From the NCBI RefSeq assembly GCF_049199905.1, contig NZ_JBLZPK010000033.1, positions 124,001-188,000 of the forward strand: a stretch of DNA of 64,000 nucleotides, read 5' to 3'. The notes beneath the pieces were generated by a model. The model saw nothing but the letters and a program-made list of their open reading frames with translations. It did no database searches and had not been told where the DNA came from. Below, one piece after another: positions 1-8,556 of the stretch (positions are counted from its first letter, which is position 1; each line of letters begins with the position of its first letter). Source of the stretch: Shinella sp032095155 (GTDB lineage Bacteria > Pseudomonadota > Alphaproteobacteria > Rhizobiales > Rhizobiaceae). The translations under genes were made by a program, and so were the position numbers.

Positions 1-632
1 TTGGGCGCGAGCGTGAGAAGGGCATTGCGGGCACGGTCGAGAAAGACCTTGCGATCCTCCCCCTCCTGCAGCGCGACGGGCGTGCCGAACACGACGCGGC
101 AGAGCAAGGGGATCGGCAGCACGGCGCCCTTGGGCAGAACGCGCGACATGTTTTCGATCCAGCAGGGCACGAGTTCGACATCCGGCCGGGCGCAGGCAAG
201 GTTGTAGAGGCCGGAGCGGAAGCGCAGCAAAGGCTCCTCCGTCATGTTGCGCGTGCCCTCGGGAAAGAAGATCAGCGACTGACCGGCATCGAGCGCCGAC
301 AGCATGACCTGCATAGGGTCTGCGGCACGCTCCACCCAGTTGCGCTCGACGAGAACGGTGCGCAGCAGCCTGCCCGCGATGAAACGCCTGACGGCGCCGG
401 CGTTCCAGTAATCCGCCCCGGCAACGGCGGCGGTGCGGGCACGCTCGGGCGGGGTCAGGCAGGTCGAGACGAGGATGAAATCGCCGTGGCTGGCATGATT
501 GGCGAAATAGATGCGCTGCCGGCCGTTCGGCCCGGTGCCGGCCCAGATCGGCCGCACGCCCGTCACCGCGCGGGAGAGGCCCGCCAGCACCGCGCCGGCT
601 GCGGTCTGCAAGAGGGACGCGCCGTTCATCAT
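1..632 (-). CDS. PlsC-type 1-acylglycerol-3-phosphate acyltransferase (3' end beyond window)
   Basis: Partial gene, about 210 codons visible, running off the left edge. The product should transfer an acyl chain to a lysophospholipid at the inner membrane. The glycerophosphate acyltransferase HX4D motif is visible as NHASHGD (His46, Asp51) and the substrate motif as FFPEGTR further on. The start at 632 overlaps the stop of the upstream 146-residue membrane-protein gene (ATGA), so the two are probably co-translated. It is the last visible cistron of the minus-strand run that begins at 4144 with the hydrolase-methyltransferase. Seen: motifs and overlap. Inferred: it supplies or remodels the lipid on which the neighbouring phosphatase and methyltransferase act. 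The family is certain; the substrate is not. Confidence 0.9.
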   Translation of the reverse strand, partial: MMNGASLLQTAAGAVLAGLSRAVTGVRPIWAGTGPNGRQRIYFANHASHGDFILVSTCLTPPERARTAAVAGADYWNAGAVRRFIAGRLLRTVLVERNWVERAADPMQVMLSALDAGQSLIFFPEGTRNMTEEPLLRFRSGLYNLACARPDVELVPCWIENMSRVLPKGAVLPIPLLCRVVFGTPVALQEGEDRKVFLDRARNALLTLAP

Positions 633-1069
633 ATCGCGCCGCCTCCCGCGATCATGTCGAGCAGCAGAACGAGGTAGAGCGCAACGCCGATCGAAAGCGC
701 GATGCGCTGCAACCGGAGGAGCCGGCCGCACCCGGCAAGGCGATCCGCCAGGGGAGCCGGAACGGGGCTCGCGGAACGCAGGCCCATGCGGGCGAGCACG
801 TCGTCGATTGCGGTGAGCCCCGCCGTTTCATCATCATGGGAGGCGGCCAGTCGAAACAGGGCAGCATCGAAGAGCAGGTGTACGGAGACGGCAAGCGGCA
901 GCAGGCAGAAGGCGAGCAGCAGCCACCAGGCAAGCGGGCCGGTGAAGCCTTCCGCCCCCGCGGTCGGCGGAGCGATGGCAAGGATCAGCAAGGCCACCCC
1001 ACCGCCGGCAAGACCGTTGCGGCGCAGGCGCTCGACAGTGTCGTTCATCACCGTCTTCCAGTCGCTCAT
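629..1069 (-). CDS. Small membrane protein of unknown function in lipid operon
   Basis: 146 residues. I do not recognise a family. Three or four hydrophobic stretches are visible: near residues 20-35 (GGGVALLILAIAPP), 46-72, and a C-terminal helix (IALSIGVALYLVLLLDMIAGG), with a charged middle segment. It overlaps the phosphatase gene upstream (start 1069, phosphatase stop 1066) and the acyltransferase gene downstream (ATGA at 632-629). That arrangement indicates translational coupling and a shared role in membrane-lipid metabolism. It may be an accessory subunit or scaffold for the acyltransferase or the PAP2 phosphatase; this is inference from position only. Confidence 0.8.
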   Translation of the reverse strand: MSDWKTVMNDTVERLRRNGLAGGGVALLILAIAPPTAGAEGFTGPLAWWLLLAFCLLPLAVSVHLLFDAALFRLAASHDDETAGLTAIDDVLARMGLRSASPVPAPLADRLAGCGRLLRLQRIALSIGVALYLVLLLDMIAGGGAI

Positions 1070-2400
1070 CGCGCCGCCTCGTCGATGGCGGCGAAAATCT
1101 CGGGCCGCAGATGCACGGGGCGTCCCGCCGCCTTGATCCGCTCGCCGGCAATCGCGGCATTGGCCGCATGGCCCGCGCGGATCAGCCAGCAGGCGGCGAC
1201 CGCGGCACTGCGCTGGAAACCGAGGGCGCAGCAGATGAGGACCGGCCCATGGCGGCTCGCATCTTGGACGGCGAGTGCTGCCTCACGAATCCGGCCGGTC
1301 TCAAGAGGCAGAAGGTCCGTCGAAGGAAAGGCGTGCCAAACAAGGCCGGGTGCGGCGATGGCCGGCATTTCCGCCGTCATGTCGATGACGGCGACATAGG
1401 TCGAAAGCTCGGAGCGCCGCGGCGTACGGCCGAGAAACACCCCGTCGGCAAGCTCGACGGCGGGGGCGAGGTTTCGCGTCCACCAGAGCACATTCAGTCT
1501 CGCGCCGAGGCGATAGGGCCAAAGCAGCCAGCGGCTGGCAAGGCTGATGCGCCCATCCGCCCGTTTCTGGAAGACACGCGGGCCGGCGCCGGCATAGCCG
1601 AGAGCGACGATGGCGAGCGCCAAGGCCGGCCAAAGGAGGAGAAGACCACCACCGGAACCGTATGTCGTGAGAACCGTCAGCAGCAGGAAGGCTGCGGCAC
1701 CAGCCGCATAGAAGCGCGCCAGCCGCCAGGCCTTCGCATCCTCCGTCCAGCGAAATCCGGCCAGCGGCGAAGGACCTTGCGCGGGAAAAAGCCAGAGCGC
1801 GAAGAGGCCGAGCAGCGCGCCGGTCGGGATATCGATGAGATGGTGCTGCCAGGTCGTCAGCACCGACAGGCCGATCAGCAGGCTCCAGACATGCCAGAGC
1901 GCGAGCACCGCGCCATGCAGCCGGCCGCGCCAATGATCCCAGATGATGACGAGCAGCGCGATATGCAGCGAGGGCGCCTGGTTGAACGGCTTGTCGAAGC
2001 CGCCAAGCACGTCGAACATGAAACCCGGCAAGCCATGCGTCTCCGGCCGCACGAAGATCGCCTGCAAGGGGAAGGCGATGAAGCAGATGACGGCGACGAT
2101 CTGCGCCGTCAGATAGCGTCGAGCCAACCGTCCGACGGCCTCGGATGTTTCGTTGACGAAGAGCGAGAGCGCATAGAAGGCGTTGATCGACCAGTAGGGC
2201 ACGATCGTCCAGGCGAGAAAAGGAATGTGCCGCTCCCAGCCGAAGGCGAGGTTGGGCACGGAGGCGCGCTGCGCGGCCAGCCAGTTCGCCACGCCATAGG
2301 TCAGGTAGAAGAACGGCGCGAGGAAAGCGAGCCAGAGCGCCGCCGCGCGGAAAACGGCGCGGCGATCGACGGTCGGCACGGAAACGATCCCCTCCCCCAT
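1066..2400 (-). CDS. PAP2 / dual-specificity phosphatase fusion membrane protein (YnbD-like)
   Basis: 444 residues. The N-terminal two thirds is a multi-pass PAP2-type domain with the family signatures APSLH (PSxH) and WQHHLID (HxxxD). The C-terminal part is a tyrosine/dual-specificity phosphatase with the CX5R loop CALGFQR (about residues 391-397). E. coli YnbD has the same two-domain order and length. The start at 2400 is chosen because it lies 8 bases past the upstream stop with GAGGG before it; a longer reading frame exists upstream but overlaps the preceding gene. Likely reaction: dephosphorylation of a lipid phosphate, possibly a phosphatidylglycerophosphate or phosphoinositide-like intermediate. 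Substrate unknown. Operon with the hydrolase-methyltransferase upstream and the acyltransferase downstream. Confidence 0.88.
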   Translation of the reverse strand: MGEGIVSVPTVDRRAVFRAAALWLAFLAPFFYLTYGVANWLAAQRASVPNLAFGWERHIPFLAWTIVPYWSINAFYALSLFVNETSEAVGRLARRYLTAQIVAVICFIAFPLQAIFVRPETHGLPGFMFDVLGGFDKPFNQAPSLHIALLVIIWDHWRGRLHGAVLALWHVWSLLIGLSVLTTWQHHLIDIPTGALLGLFALWLFPAQGPSPLAGFRWTEDAKAWRLARFYAAGAAAFLLLTVLTTYGSGGGLLLLWPALALAIVALGYAGAGPRVFQKRADGRISLASRWLLWPYRLGARLNVLWWTRNLAPAVELADGVFLGRTPRRSELSTYVAVIDMTAEMPAIAAPGLVWHAFPSTDLLPLETGRIREAALAVQDASRHGPVLICCALGFQRSAAVAACWLIRAGHAANAAIAGERIKAAGRPVHLRPEIFAAIDEAAR

Positions 2401-2407
2401 GCCGCCC

Positions 2408-4144
2408 TCAGATGCGCTCGGCCAGCGAGACGGTGAAGATGCCCCATGTATCGATGCGCTGCTCGATCTTGCGGAAACCGGCGGCGGCGACCAGCTGGTC
2501 CATCTCCTGCTGCGTGCGCCGGCGCATGATCCACGCCTCGCCGCCACGATGCGAGGTGAGCGCGCGGGCGATCATTTCCAGCTGCGGATGCCAGGGCTGG
2601 CCTGTGTAGACGAGCAGCGACCCCGGCTCCAGCGCCCGCGACAGGCCGGCAAGCGACGCCTCGATCTGGGCGTTGTCGGGGAAGAGTTCGTAGAGACCCG
2701 AGACGATGGCGAGCGTCGGCCGCGGCTCTATCGATGCCAGCCCGTCCGTATCGAAGGCATCGGCCCGGTGGAAACTGGCGATGTCCTGAAGGCCGCGCTC
2801 GGCGATCAGCGCCGTGCCCTTCTCCACATTGATCGGCGCATAATCCTGCAGGCGGATGCTGTCCGGCTTCGCCTGCGAGGCCGTCACCGCATCCAGCACA
2901 TAGCGCCCGTGGCCGGCGGCGATGTCGAGCACATGGATCGCCTTGCCCTCGCTTCTCAGACGCGAAAGCGCCTTGCCGATCAGCTCTTCCAGATGCACCT
3001 TGCGCTGGCGGATGCCGCGCCATCCGATGGCATCGAGGAACTGCCGGTCGATCAGCTGCCCGCCGGGGCCAAGGCCGCGCGGCTCGTTTTCATAGATATA
3101 ATCCAACGTCGAGCCGGAATCGAAGCCGGTACGCACGCCTGTGGCGATGCCCTTGGAAAACAGACCGCCGATCCGGATGGAGGCGCGTGTCAGCGCCCAA
3201 TAGGCACCGCGCGGCGAAAACATCGAGAGCGGTGTCGCCAGCCGGTCGGCCTCGTCGCGGGTATAGCCCGAGAGATGCGCGCGGCGGACATCCACAACGA
3301 CGGGCGGCTCGGCAAAACGCGCGAGGATGAAGCTGCGCACCTTGTTCAGCGCCTTGGCCCGATCCCGCTCGCCGAGCGTATCGTGGAAGAAGCCGGGCAG
3401 CACATGGCGTTCCTTGATCGTGCTGCCGAGATTTTCGAAGAAACGGTGCTGCGGGCCATGGCGCACAACGAAATCGCTGCCGGAAATGAGAAGCTGCGTC
3501 GGCACGGTGATGGCGCGGGCATCCGCGACCACGCGGTCGGCCGCCTCGTAAAGCTCCAGCAGGATGTTGGACGCGATGGGGCGGGTGATCAGCGGATCGG
3601 CCTCGAAGGAGGCGATACGCTCGGGGTCATGCGTCAGGAAACGCGCCTTGACGTAGGAATTGACGAAAAACGTGCCCTTCAGCTTCTGCCAGAGCGAAAT
3701 GCCCTCCCGTGCGAAGGGCACATAGAGCTTGACGCTGAAGGCGGGCGAGGCGAGCACCAGCGCGCGGATATCGGGCGCATAGTCATGCACCCAGGTCGCG
3801 GCCAGCACCGCGCCGACGCTCTGTGCCAGCACGACGACCTGATCCATCGCAAAACCGTCGGTCTCGCGGATATGGCGCACGAAACAATCGAGATCGCGCA
3901 CGGAATGGGCGAAAGACGGCGAATGGCCGCGCTCGCCGGGCGAGCGGCCATGACCGCGCGCATCCCAGGCATAGAAGGCGAAATCGGCAAGCCCCAGCTC
4001 CTCGGCGATATGAGCGACGCGGCCGCTGTGCTCGTGGCCCCGATGGAGCAGAACGATCGCACCTTTCGCCGTGCCGGAATGGGCCGGCCAGAAGCGATAG
4101 AAGAGTTCTACGCCATCATGGCTCGCAAAGGCCTTTTCGATCAT
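2408..4144 (-). CDS. Bifunctional alpha/beta hydrolase - SAM methyltransferase (YnbC-like)
   Basis: 578 residues, matching the size and domain order of E. coli YnbC. Residues 1-290 form a monoacylglycerol-lipase-like alpha/beta hydrolase: nucleophile elbow AQSVG, acid in LLISGSDF, His in GFFHDTL. Residues 330-578 form a class I SAM-dependent methyltransferase with motif I LDIAAGHGRY. It is the first gene of the minus-strand lipid run and is divergent from the CDP-alcohol phosphotransferase gene across a 120-base gap. Seen: both domains and active-site residues. Inferred: one protein deacylates and methylates a lipid headgroup or acylglycerol made by its neighbours. The true substrate is unknown. 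Confidence 0.88.
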   Translation of the reverse strand: MIEKAFASHDGVELFYRFWPAHSGTAKGAIVLLHRGHEHSGRVAHIAEELGLADFAFYAWDARGHGRSPGERGHSPSFAHSVRDLDCFVRHIRETDGFAMDQVVVLAQSVGAVLAATWVHDYAPDIRALVLASPAFSVKLYVPFAREGISLWQKLKGTFFVNSYVKARFLTHDPERIASFEADPLITRPIASNILLELYEAADRVVADARAITVPTQLLISGSDFVVRHGPQHRFFENLGSTIKERHVLPGFFHDTLGERDRAKALNKVRSFILARFAEPPVVVDVRRAHLSGYTRDEADRLATPLSMFSPRGAYWALTRASIRIGGLFSKGIATGVRTGFDSGSTLDYIYENEPRGLGPGGQLIDRQFLDAIGWRGIRQRKVHLEELIGKALSRLRSEGKAIHVLDIAAGHGRYVLDAVTASQAKPDSIRLQDYAPINVEKGTALIAERGLQDIASFHRADAFDTDGLASIEPRPTLAIVSGLYELFPDNAQIEASLAGLSRALEPGSLLVYTGQPWHPQLEMIARALTSHRGGEAWIMRRRTQQEMDQLVAAAGFRKIEQRIDTWGIFTVSLAERI

Positions 4145-4264
4145 GCTGTCCCCCTCATGCGGATGTCATTCTCACCTATACGGATGAAGCTCCATATTTG
4201 CAGTTGATTTCCCGTCGATTGCACATTCATTTCAGCCGAAGCAATCGAGCGGATTCGAGCATTC

Positions 4265-4861
4265 ATGTCGATCTATAAACTGAAATCGTCCTTCCAGACC
4301 CTTCTCAGGCCCTTGGTCGGGCGGCTGGCCGCCATGGGCCTCACGGCAAACCAGGTGACGCTCGTCGCCGCCATTGTCTCCGTCGGCATCGGCGGCCTGC
4401 TGCTTGCCCGGCCCGAGCCCGCGCTTTTCGCACTGGTGCCGGTCTGGATGTTTTTGCGCATGGCGTTCAACGCGGTTGATGGCATGCTGGCCCGTGAACA
4501 TGGCCAGAAGAGCGCGCTCGGCGGCTATCTCAACGAGATCACGGATGTCGTGTCCGATGCGGCGCTCTACGCGCCCTTCGCGCTCATCGCACCCTTTTCG
4601 CTGCCGTGGCTGACGGCGATCATCTTCCTCGCCACGCTCACGGAATTTGCCGGCGTGCTGGGCATCGCGCATGGCAATGGCCGAAATTACGAGGGGCCGA
4701 TGGGCAAGAGCGATCGGGCGCTGCTGTTCGGGGCGCTCGGGGCGCTCGTTGCGGTTTTCGGCACCTTGCCGGCCTGGACATGGCATATCCAGCCCATGGC
4801 CTGCGTGCTGCTCGCCTGGACGGTCGTCAACCGGGTACGCGCCGGGCTCGCCGCCGCATAG
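4265..4861 (+). CDS. CDP-alcohol phosphatidyltransferase (YnbA-like)
   Basis: 198 residues, multi-pass membrane enzyme that should couple a CDP-activated lipid to an alcohol. The signature lies around residues 69-95: NAVDGMLAR, eight residues, then GYLNEITD. The usual DxxDGxxAR-x8-GxxxDxxxD motif is therefore changed at two of the four metal-binding acids: the first Asp is Asn and the third is Glu. The rest of the motif, including the AR pair, is intact and a further Asp follows (DVVSD). It is divergent from the YnbC/YnbD-like genes and convergent with rarA (3-base gap). Together these recall the ynbABCD set. Product lipid unknown. Confidence 0.88.
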   Translation: MSIYKLKSSFQTLLRPLVGRLAAMGLTANQVTLVAAIVSVGIGGLLLARPEPALFALVPVWMFLRMAFNAVDGMLAREHGQKSALGGYLNEITDVVSDAALYAPFALIAPFSLPWLTAIIFLATLTEFAGVLGIAHGNGRNYEGPMGKSDRALLFGALGALVAVFGTLPAWTWHIQPMACVLLAWTVVNRVRAGLAAA

Positions 4862-4864
4862 GCC

Positions 4865-6175
4865 TCAGCGCTTGAACCGGCCCGGCGTCGGCCGGCCGGT
4901 CACCTGCTCCCAATGCTCGTCGGCGCGCCGCTCGAAGGTCGCGGCATCGCGCGCATCGCTCTGGTAGAAGGCGCCGCGCGGCACATCGGGCGCATAGACC
5001 TGCTCGCTCCAGCCGCGCCCGTCGTCATGCGGGAAGGCATAGCCGACATGGCCGAGGGCGGCAGCACCCTTGTAATGCGCATCGCGCAGATGCATCGGCA
5101 CGGCCGATGGCGCCTCGTTCGCCACATGGGCAAGCGCCAGCGAAATGCCGCGGCAGGCGGAGTTGGATTTTGGCGCCCGCGCGACATGAAGCGCGGCGTG
5201 AGCAAGGATGATCTGCGCCTCGGGATAACCGATCTTTTCGACCGCATGGAGCGCCGCCACCGCCGTCTGGAGTGCGGTGTTGTCGGCAAGACCGACGTCT
5301 TCGGAGGCATGGATCATGATGCGGCGGGCGATGTAGCGCGGGTCCTCGCCGCCATGGATTAATCGGGCAAGCCAGTACAGCGTCGCATCGGGATCCGAGC
5401 CGCGCATGGATTTCACGAAGGCGGAGACGACATCGTAATGCGCGTCACCCGAGCGGTCGTGGTTGACGGGAGCTGCCGCATAGGCCTCCTCCACCATCGC
5501 CTCGGTCAGCACGACCGGCTGGCCCGGCGCATGGCCGACGGCGAGGCTTTCCAGCACCGTCAACGCGCGGCGTGCATCCCCGCCGGAACGGCCGGCGATG
5601 CGGCGCAGCTGCGCCGGCTCCAGCCGCACCTCGATGCCGCGCTCTGCCAGATGCCTCACGCCACGGCGCACCACCTCCTCCATCTCCTCGATAGCCAGCG
5701 GCTCCAGCTTGAGGATCGTCGAGCGGGAAACGAGCGCGGGCGTCAGCGTGTGATAGGGATTGCCGGTGGTCGCGCCGATGAAGTCGGCGACGCCCTCCTC
5801 GCAGAGCGCCAGAAGATGATCCTGCTGCGTGGCGCTGAAGCGATGCACCTCGTCGGCAAAAAGCAGGGTCGGGCGCATACGCGCCTCGTCGGCGATCTTC
5901 CTGATGTCGGCGACATTGTTGTGAGCGGCGTGCAGCGGCCGGAAATTCTTGCCGAGCATGTTGCCGATGGCCCGCGCGATCGACGTCTTGCCGAGGCCCG
6001 GCGGGCCATAGAGGATGACGCTGCCGAGCCGGCCTGCGGCGATGCGCCGGCGCAGCATCGTGCCCTCGCCGATCACTTTTTCCTGGCCGATCACATCGTC
6101 CAGCGTCGCCGGCCTGAGCTCGGCGGCAAGCGGCATGGAGCCGGTGCGCGGCGCGGCGTCGAAAAGATCGGTCAT
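4865..6175 (-). CDS. rarA: Replication-associated recombination protein A (RarA/MgsA AAA+ ATPase)
   Basis: 436 residues, normal length for the family. AAA+ ATPase of the clamp-loader group that acts at stalled replication forks in the cytoplasm. Walker A is YGPPGLGKTS (about residues 56-65), Walker B LLFADEVHRF, sensor 1 IGATTGNP, followed by the RarA C-terminal tetramerisation region. The first line MTDLFDAAP resembles the SSB-interacting start typical of RarA. Housekeeping gene; it separates the lipid module from the catabolic regulon and ends 3 bases from the end of the convergent CDP-alcohol phosphotransferase gene. Confidence 0.95.
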   Translation of the reverse strand: MTDLFDAAPRTGSMPLAAELRPATLDDVIGQEKVIGEGTMLRRRIAAGRLGSVILYGPPGLGKTSIARAIGNMLGKNFRPLHAAHNNVADIRKIADEARMRPTLLFADEVHRFSATQQDHLLALCEEGVADFIGATTGNPYHTLTPALVSRSTILKLEPLAIEEMEEVVRRGVRHLAERGIEVRLEPAQLRRIAGRSGGDARRALTVLESLAVGHAPGQPVVLTEAMVEEAYAAAPVNHDRSGDAHYDVVSAFVKSMRGSDPDATLYWLARLIHGGEDPRYIARRIMIHASEDVGLADNTALQTAVAALHAVEKIGYPEAQIILAHAALHVARAPKSNSACRGISLALAHVANEAPSAVPMHLRDAHYKGAAALGHVGYAFPHDDGRGWSEQVYAPDVPRGAFYQSDARDAATFERRADEHWEQVTGRPTPGRFKR

Positions 6176-6194
6176 CGCAGTCCTCGTCGAAAAA

Positions 6195-6587
6195 TCAGGC
6201 CGGCCGCCGGCGTGCCGCGATGGCCGTCACTTCCACCTTCATCTCGGGGTCGGCAAGGGCGGCGACGCCGACCGCGCAGCGGACCGGATACGGCTTCTTG
6301 AAATAGCTGCAATAGACCTCGTTGAAGGCAGGGCGCTCGTCGATATCGGTGAGATAGATCGTCAGGTGCATGACGTCGGCGAGACTGCTGCCGGCCTTTT
6401 CCAGCGAGGTCTTCAGGCTTTCCAGCGTCGCGATGCTCTGGGTCCTGATATCGCCGGTCTCGATCGAGCCATCGGCGCGCAGCGGAATATGCGTCGTGAA
6501 GAGCAGATTGCCGAGACCTGTCGTGTCGGAGGAAATCTCGCTCTCGTCCGTATCCTCGATGAAGAAGGGGGCGTTGTTGTCAGCCAT
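6195..6587 (-). CDS. RidA family enamine/imine deaminase
   Basis: 130 residues. RidA (YjgF/YER057c/UK114) proteins hydrolyse reactive 2-aminoacrylate and related enamines made by PLP enzymes. The C-terminal half has the usual pattern, with YPVRCAVGVAAL (the Arg that holds the substrate carboxylate) and VEVTAIAARR. The start at 6587 has AGGAGA seven bases upstream; a GTG at 6614 in the same frame overlaps the upstream stop but lacks a good ribosome site. It lies directly after a D-serine-dehydratase-like gene, which by family chemistry would generate such an enamine, so a detoxifying or chain-completing role is likely. Confidence 0.88.
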   Translation of the reverse strand: MADNNAPFFIEDTDESEISSDTTGLGNLLFTTHIPLRADGSIETGDIRTQSIATLESLKTSLEKAGSSLADVMHLTIYLTDIDERPAFNEVYCSYFKKPYPVRCAVGVAALADPEMKVEVTAIAARRRPA

Positions 6588-6610
6588 CGGCTGTTCTCCT
6601 TTTTGGGGCT

Positions 6611-7699
6611 TCACCAGACCGTGCCGCGCGCGGCGACATCCTCCACGCGGGTGACGATGCCGCCCCGGTGGAAGACCATGCGGTCGAAAAGATTGCTGAC
6701 GACGCAGGTGTGGTTGGGTACGATCTTCACCACGCTGCCGATCGGCGGGAATGTATCGCCATAGGCGCTGATATCGACCACCGCATGCTCCTCCGAGAGC
6801 GACAGGATGCGCGCCTCCTCGAAACCGTCGATCTCGCCGTAATCGGAAAAGCCGAGCAGGTCCGACGTCAGCGCCTTGGAACCGGCATCAAGCACGGCGC
6901 GGTTTTCCGTGGGACGCGAGACGACGGTCGCCAGGATATGCATGGCAAGATCGGCGCGCGTGCAATGGCCGGCGCGCACCATGCTGCGGTCGTTATAGAC
7001 ATAGGTTCCCGCCCGGTGCTCCGTCGCCGATGGCACAAGGTGGGCCTTGAACAGATCCGGCGAGCCGCCGCTGGAGCGCACCGGGCAATCGAGGCCCTTT
7101 GCCGCCAGAAGCGCCATCGTGCCGGACAGGAAGGCTTCGATCGCTTCCGCGCCACCCGGCGCGGGATAGGTGAGGAGACCGCCGAAACGCAACGCCAGCG
7201 ATGCGGCGATCCTTTCGGCAAGTGCGGCCGCCGCTTCAGGCGTCTGCACGCCGCAGCGCTTGCCGCCGGTGTCGCATTCAACCAGCACGGTCAGGGGACG
7301 CGCCGCATCGAAGGCGCCGGCCAGCCCCTCAACGGTGACCGCACTGTCGGCGACGACGCTCAGATGCGCCACGCGCTCATGCAGCGCGCGGAGACGCCGG
7401 AGCTTGGCTGCACCCAGAATGTTGTAGGTGATGAGGATGTCGTCGAAGCCCGCATCGGCGAAGACCTCGGCCTCGCTGATCTTCTGGCAGTTCAGGCCGA
7501 CGGCACCGGCATCGCGCTGGGCTTGCGCGACCGAGACGATCTTGTGCGTCTTGATATGCGGGCGGAAAGCCTTGCCGTGCTCTTCACAATAGGCCTGCGT
7601 GCGACGGATATTGGCGGCGAGCCGGTCCTCGTCGATGGCGGGCATGGGGGTTGCGACCTGATCGAGCGGCGTGCCGGCTTCGGGCCAGGGAGAATACAT
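6611..7699 (-). CDS. D-serine dehydratase / D-threonine aldolase-like PLP enzyme
   Basis: 362 residues, fold-type III PLP enzyme of the DSD1/D-threonine aldolase family. The N-terminal alanine-racemase-like barrel carries the PLP lysine in RPHIKTHK (Lys50). The C-terminal D-ser-dehydrat domain has the zinc pair in PNHTC (His330, Cys332). Members eliminate water from D-serine or cleave D-3-hydroxy amino acids. The start MYSPWP at 7699 is chosen because upstream codons overlap the next gene out of context. Downstream RidA would handle a 2-aminoacrylate product. Part of the minus-strand unit headed by the GntR gene; a 97-base gap separates it from the SDR upstream, so a second promoter is possible. 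Confidence 0.85.
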   Translation of the reverse strand: MYSPWPEAGTPLDQVATPMPAIDEDRLAANIRRTQAYCEEHGKAFRPHIKTHKIVSVAQAQRDAGAVGLNCQKISEAEVFADAGFDDILITYNILGAAKLRRLRALHERVAHLSVVADSAVTVEGLAGAFDAARPLTVLVECDTGGKRCGVQTPEAAAALAERIAASLALRFGGLLTYPAPGGAEAIEAFLSGTMALLAAKGLDCPVRSSGGSPDLFKAHLVPSATEHRAGTYVYNDRSMVRAGHCTRADLAMHILATVVSRPTENRAVLDAGSKALTSDLLGFSDYGEIDGFEEARILSLSEEHAVVDISAYGDTFPPIGSVVKIVPNHTCVVSNLFDRMVFHRGGIVTRVEDVAARGTVW

Positions 7700-7796
7700 G
7701 GCGGGACCTTCGGATTTGCGCGGCGCCCGCAAAGGGCACCCAAGGATGCTTCCCGCACTATGGTACGAAACGGCGCGGGAAGAAACGGCTTTGGGT

Positions 7797-8546
7797 CTAT
7801 GCCTTGCGTTCCTGCAGGATGTTTCCACCGTCCACGACGAGCACCGCCCCGTTGACATAGCTCGCCTTGGGCGAGGCGAAGAAAACGACGGCCGCCGCCA
7901 TCTCGTCCGGCGTGCCGGCCCGACCGCAGGGCGTCGCCTGCGCCGCGCGGCGTTCCTCTTCCGTGGAGGCCCCCGTATCGACCCAGCCAGGCGCGACGGC
8001 GTTGACGGTCACGCCGCGCGGACCGGCTTCGAGCGCCAGCGCATGGGTCATGCCCACCATGCCGGCCTTGGCGGCGGAATAGGCGGTTTCGCCAGGATTG
8101 GCGACATAGGGCCCAGTCACCGAGGCGATGTTGACGATGCGGCCGTAGCCGTCGGCATACATGTCCGGCAGGTAGATGCGCGTGGCGAGAAAGGCGGTCT
8201 TCAGGCTGACGGAAATGCCGCGATCCCAGTCCGCCTCCTCCAGGTCGACGAATTCCCGTTGCAGCGCCGGCTGCGCGACACTGCCCATGCCGGCATTGTT
8301 GACGAGAACCGATGCCGGTCCCGTCGCCTGCCGCAGGGCCTCGACGGCGGCCTTGTCGGTGAGGTCGCAGATATGGCCGGTCGCCGCGAAGCCCGCAGCA
8401 CGCAATTCCTCGGCGCGGGCGAAAATGCGCGTGCTGGTCGCGACAAGATGAACGTGAAGCCCCTCCTCCGCAAGGCTTCTGGCACAGGCAAAGCCGATAC
8501 CGTCGGCGGCACCGGCTCCGGTGATGATCGCGGTCTTGCGCTGCAT
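7797..8546 (-). CDS. Short-chain dehydrogenase/reductase
   Basis: 249 residues, classical SDR. Cofactor loop TGAGAADGIG near the N-terminus, NNAG, and catalytic Ser and YSAAK. The C-terminal VDGG end is typical. NAD(P)-dependent oxidation or reduction of a hydroxyl/keto group in the cytoplasm; substrate unknown. The start at 8546 has GGAGAGG just upstream, 10 bases after the preceding SDR stop at 8557. Two SDRs in a row in one unit suggest successive or isomer-specific redox steps on the substrate handled by the locus. Confidence 0.85.
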   Translation of the reverse strand: MQRKTAIITGAGAADGIGFACARSLAEEGLHVHLVATSTRIFARAEELRAAGFAATGHICDLTDKAAVEALRQATGPASVLVNNAGMGSVAQPALQREFVDLEEADWDRGISVSLKTAFLATRIYLPDMYADGYGRIVNIASVTGPYVANPGETAYSAAKAGMVGMTHALALEAGPRGVTVNAVAPGWVDTGASTEEERRAAQATPCGRAGTPDEMAAAVVFFASPKASYVNGAVLVVDGGNILQERKA

Positions 8547-8556
8547 GGACCTCTCC

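Noticed and set aside
5438..6301. 287-codon plus-strand open frame
   Set aside because: Antisense to rarA, with composition typical of antisense GC-rich frames.
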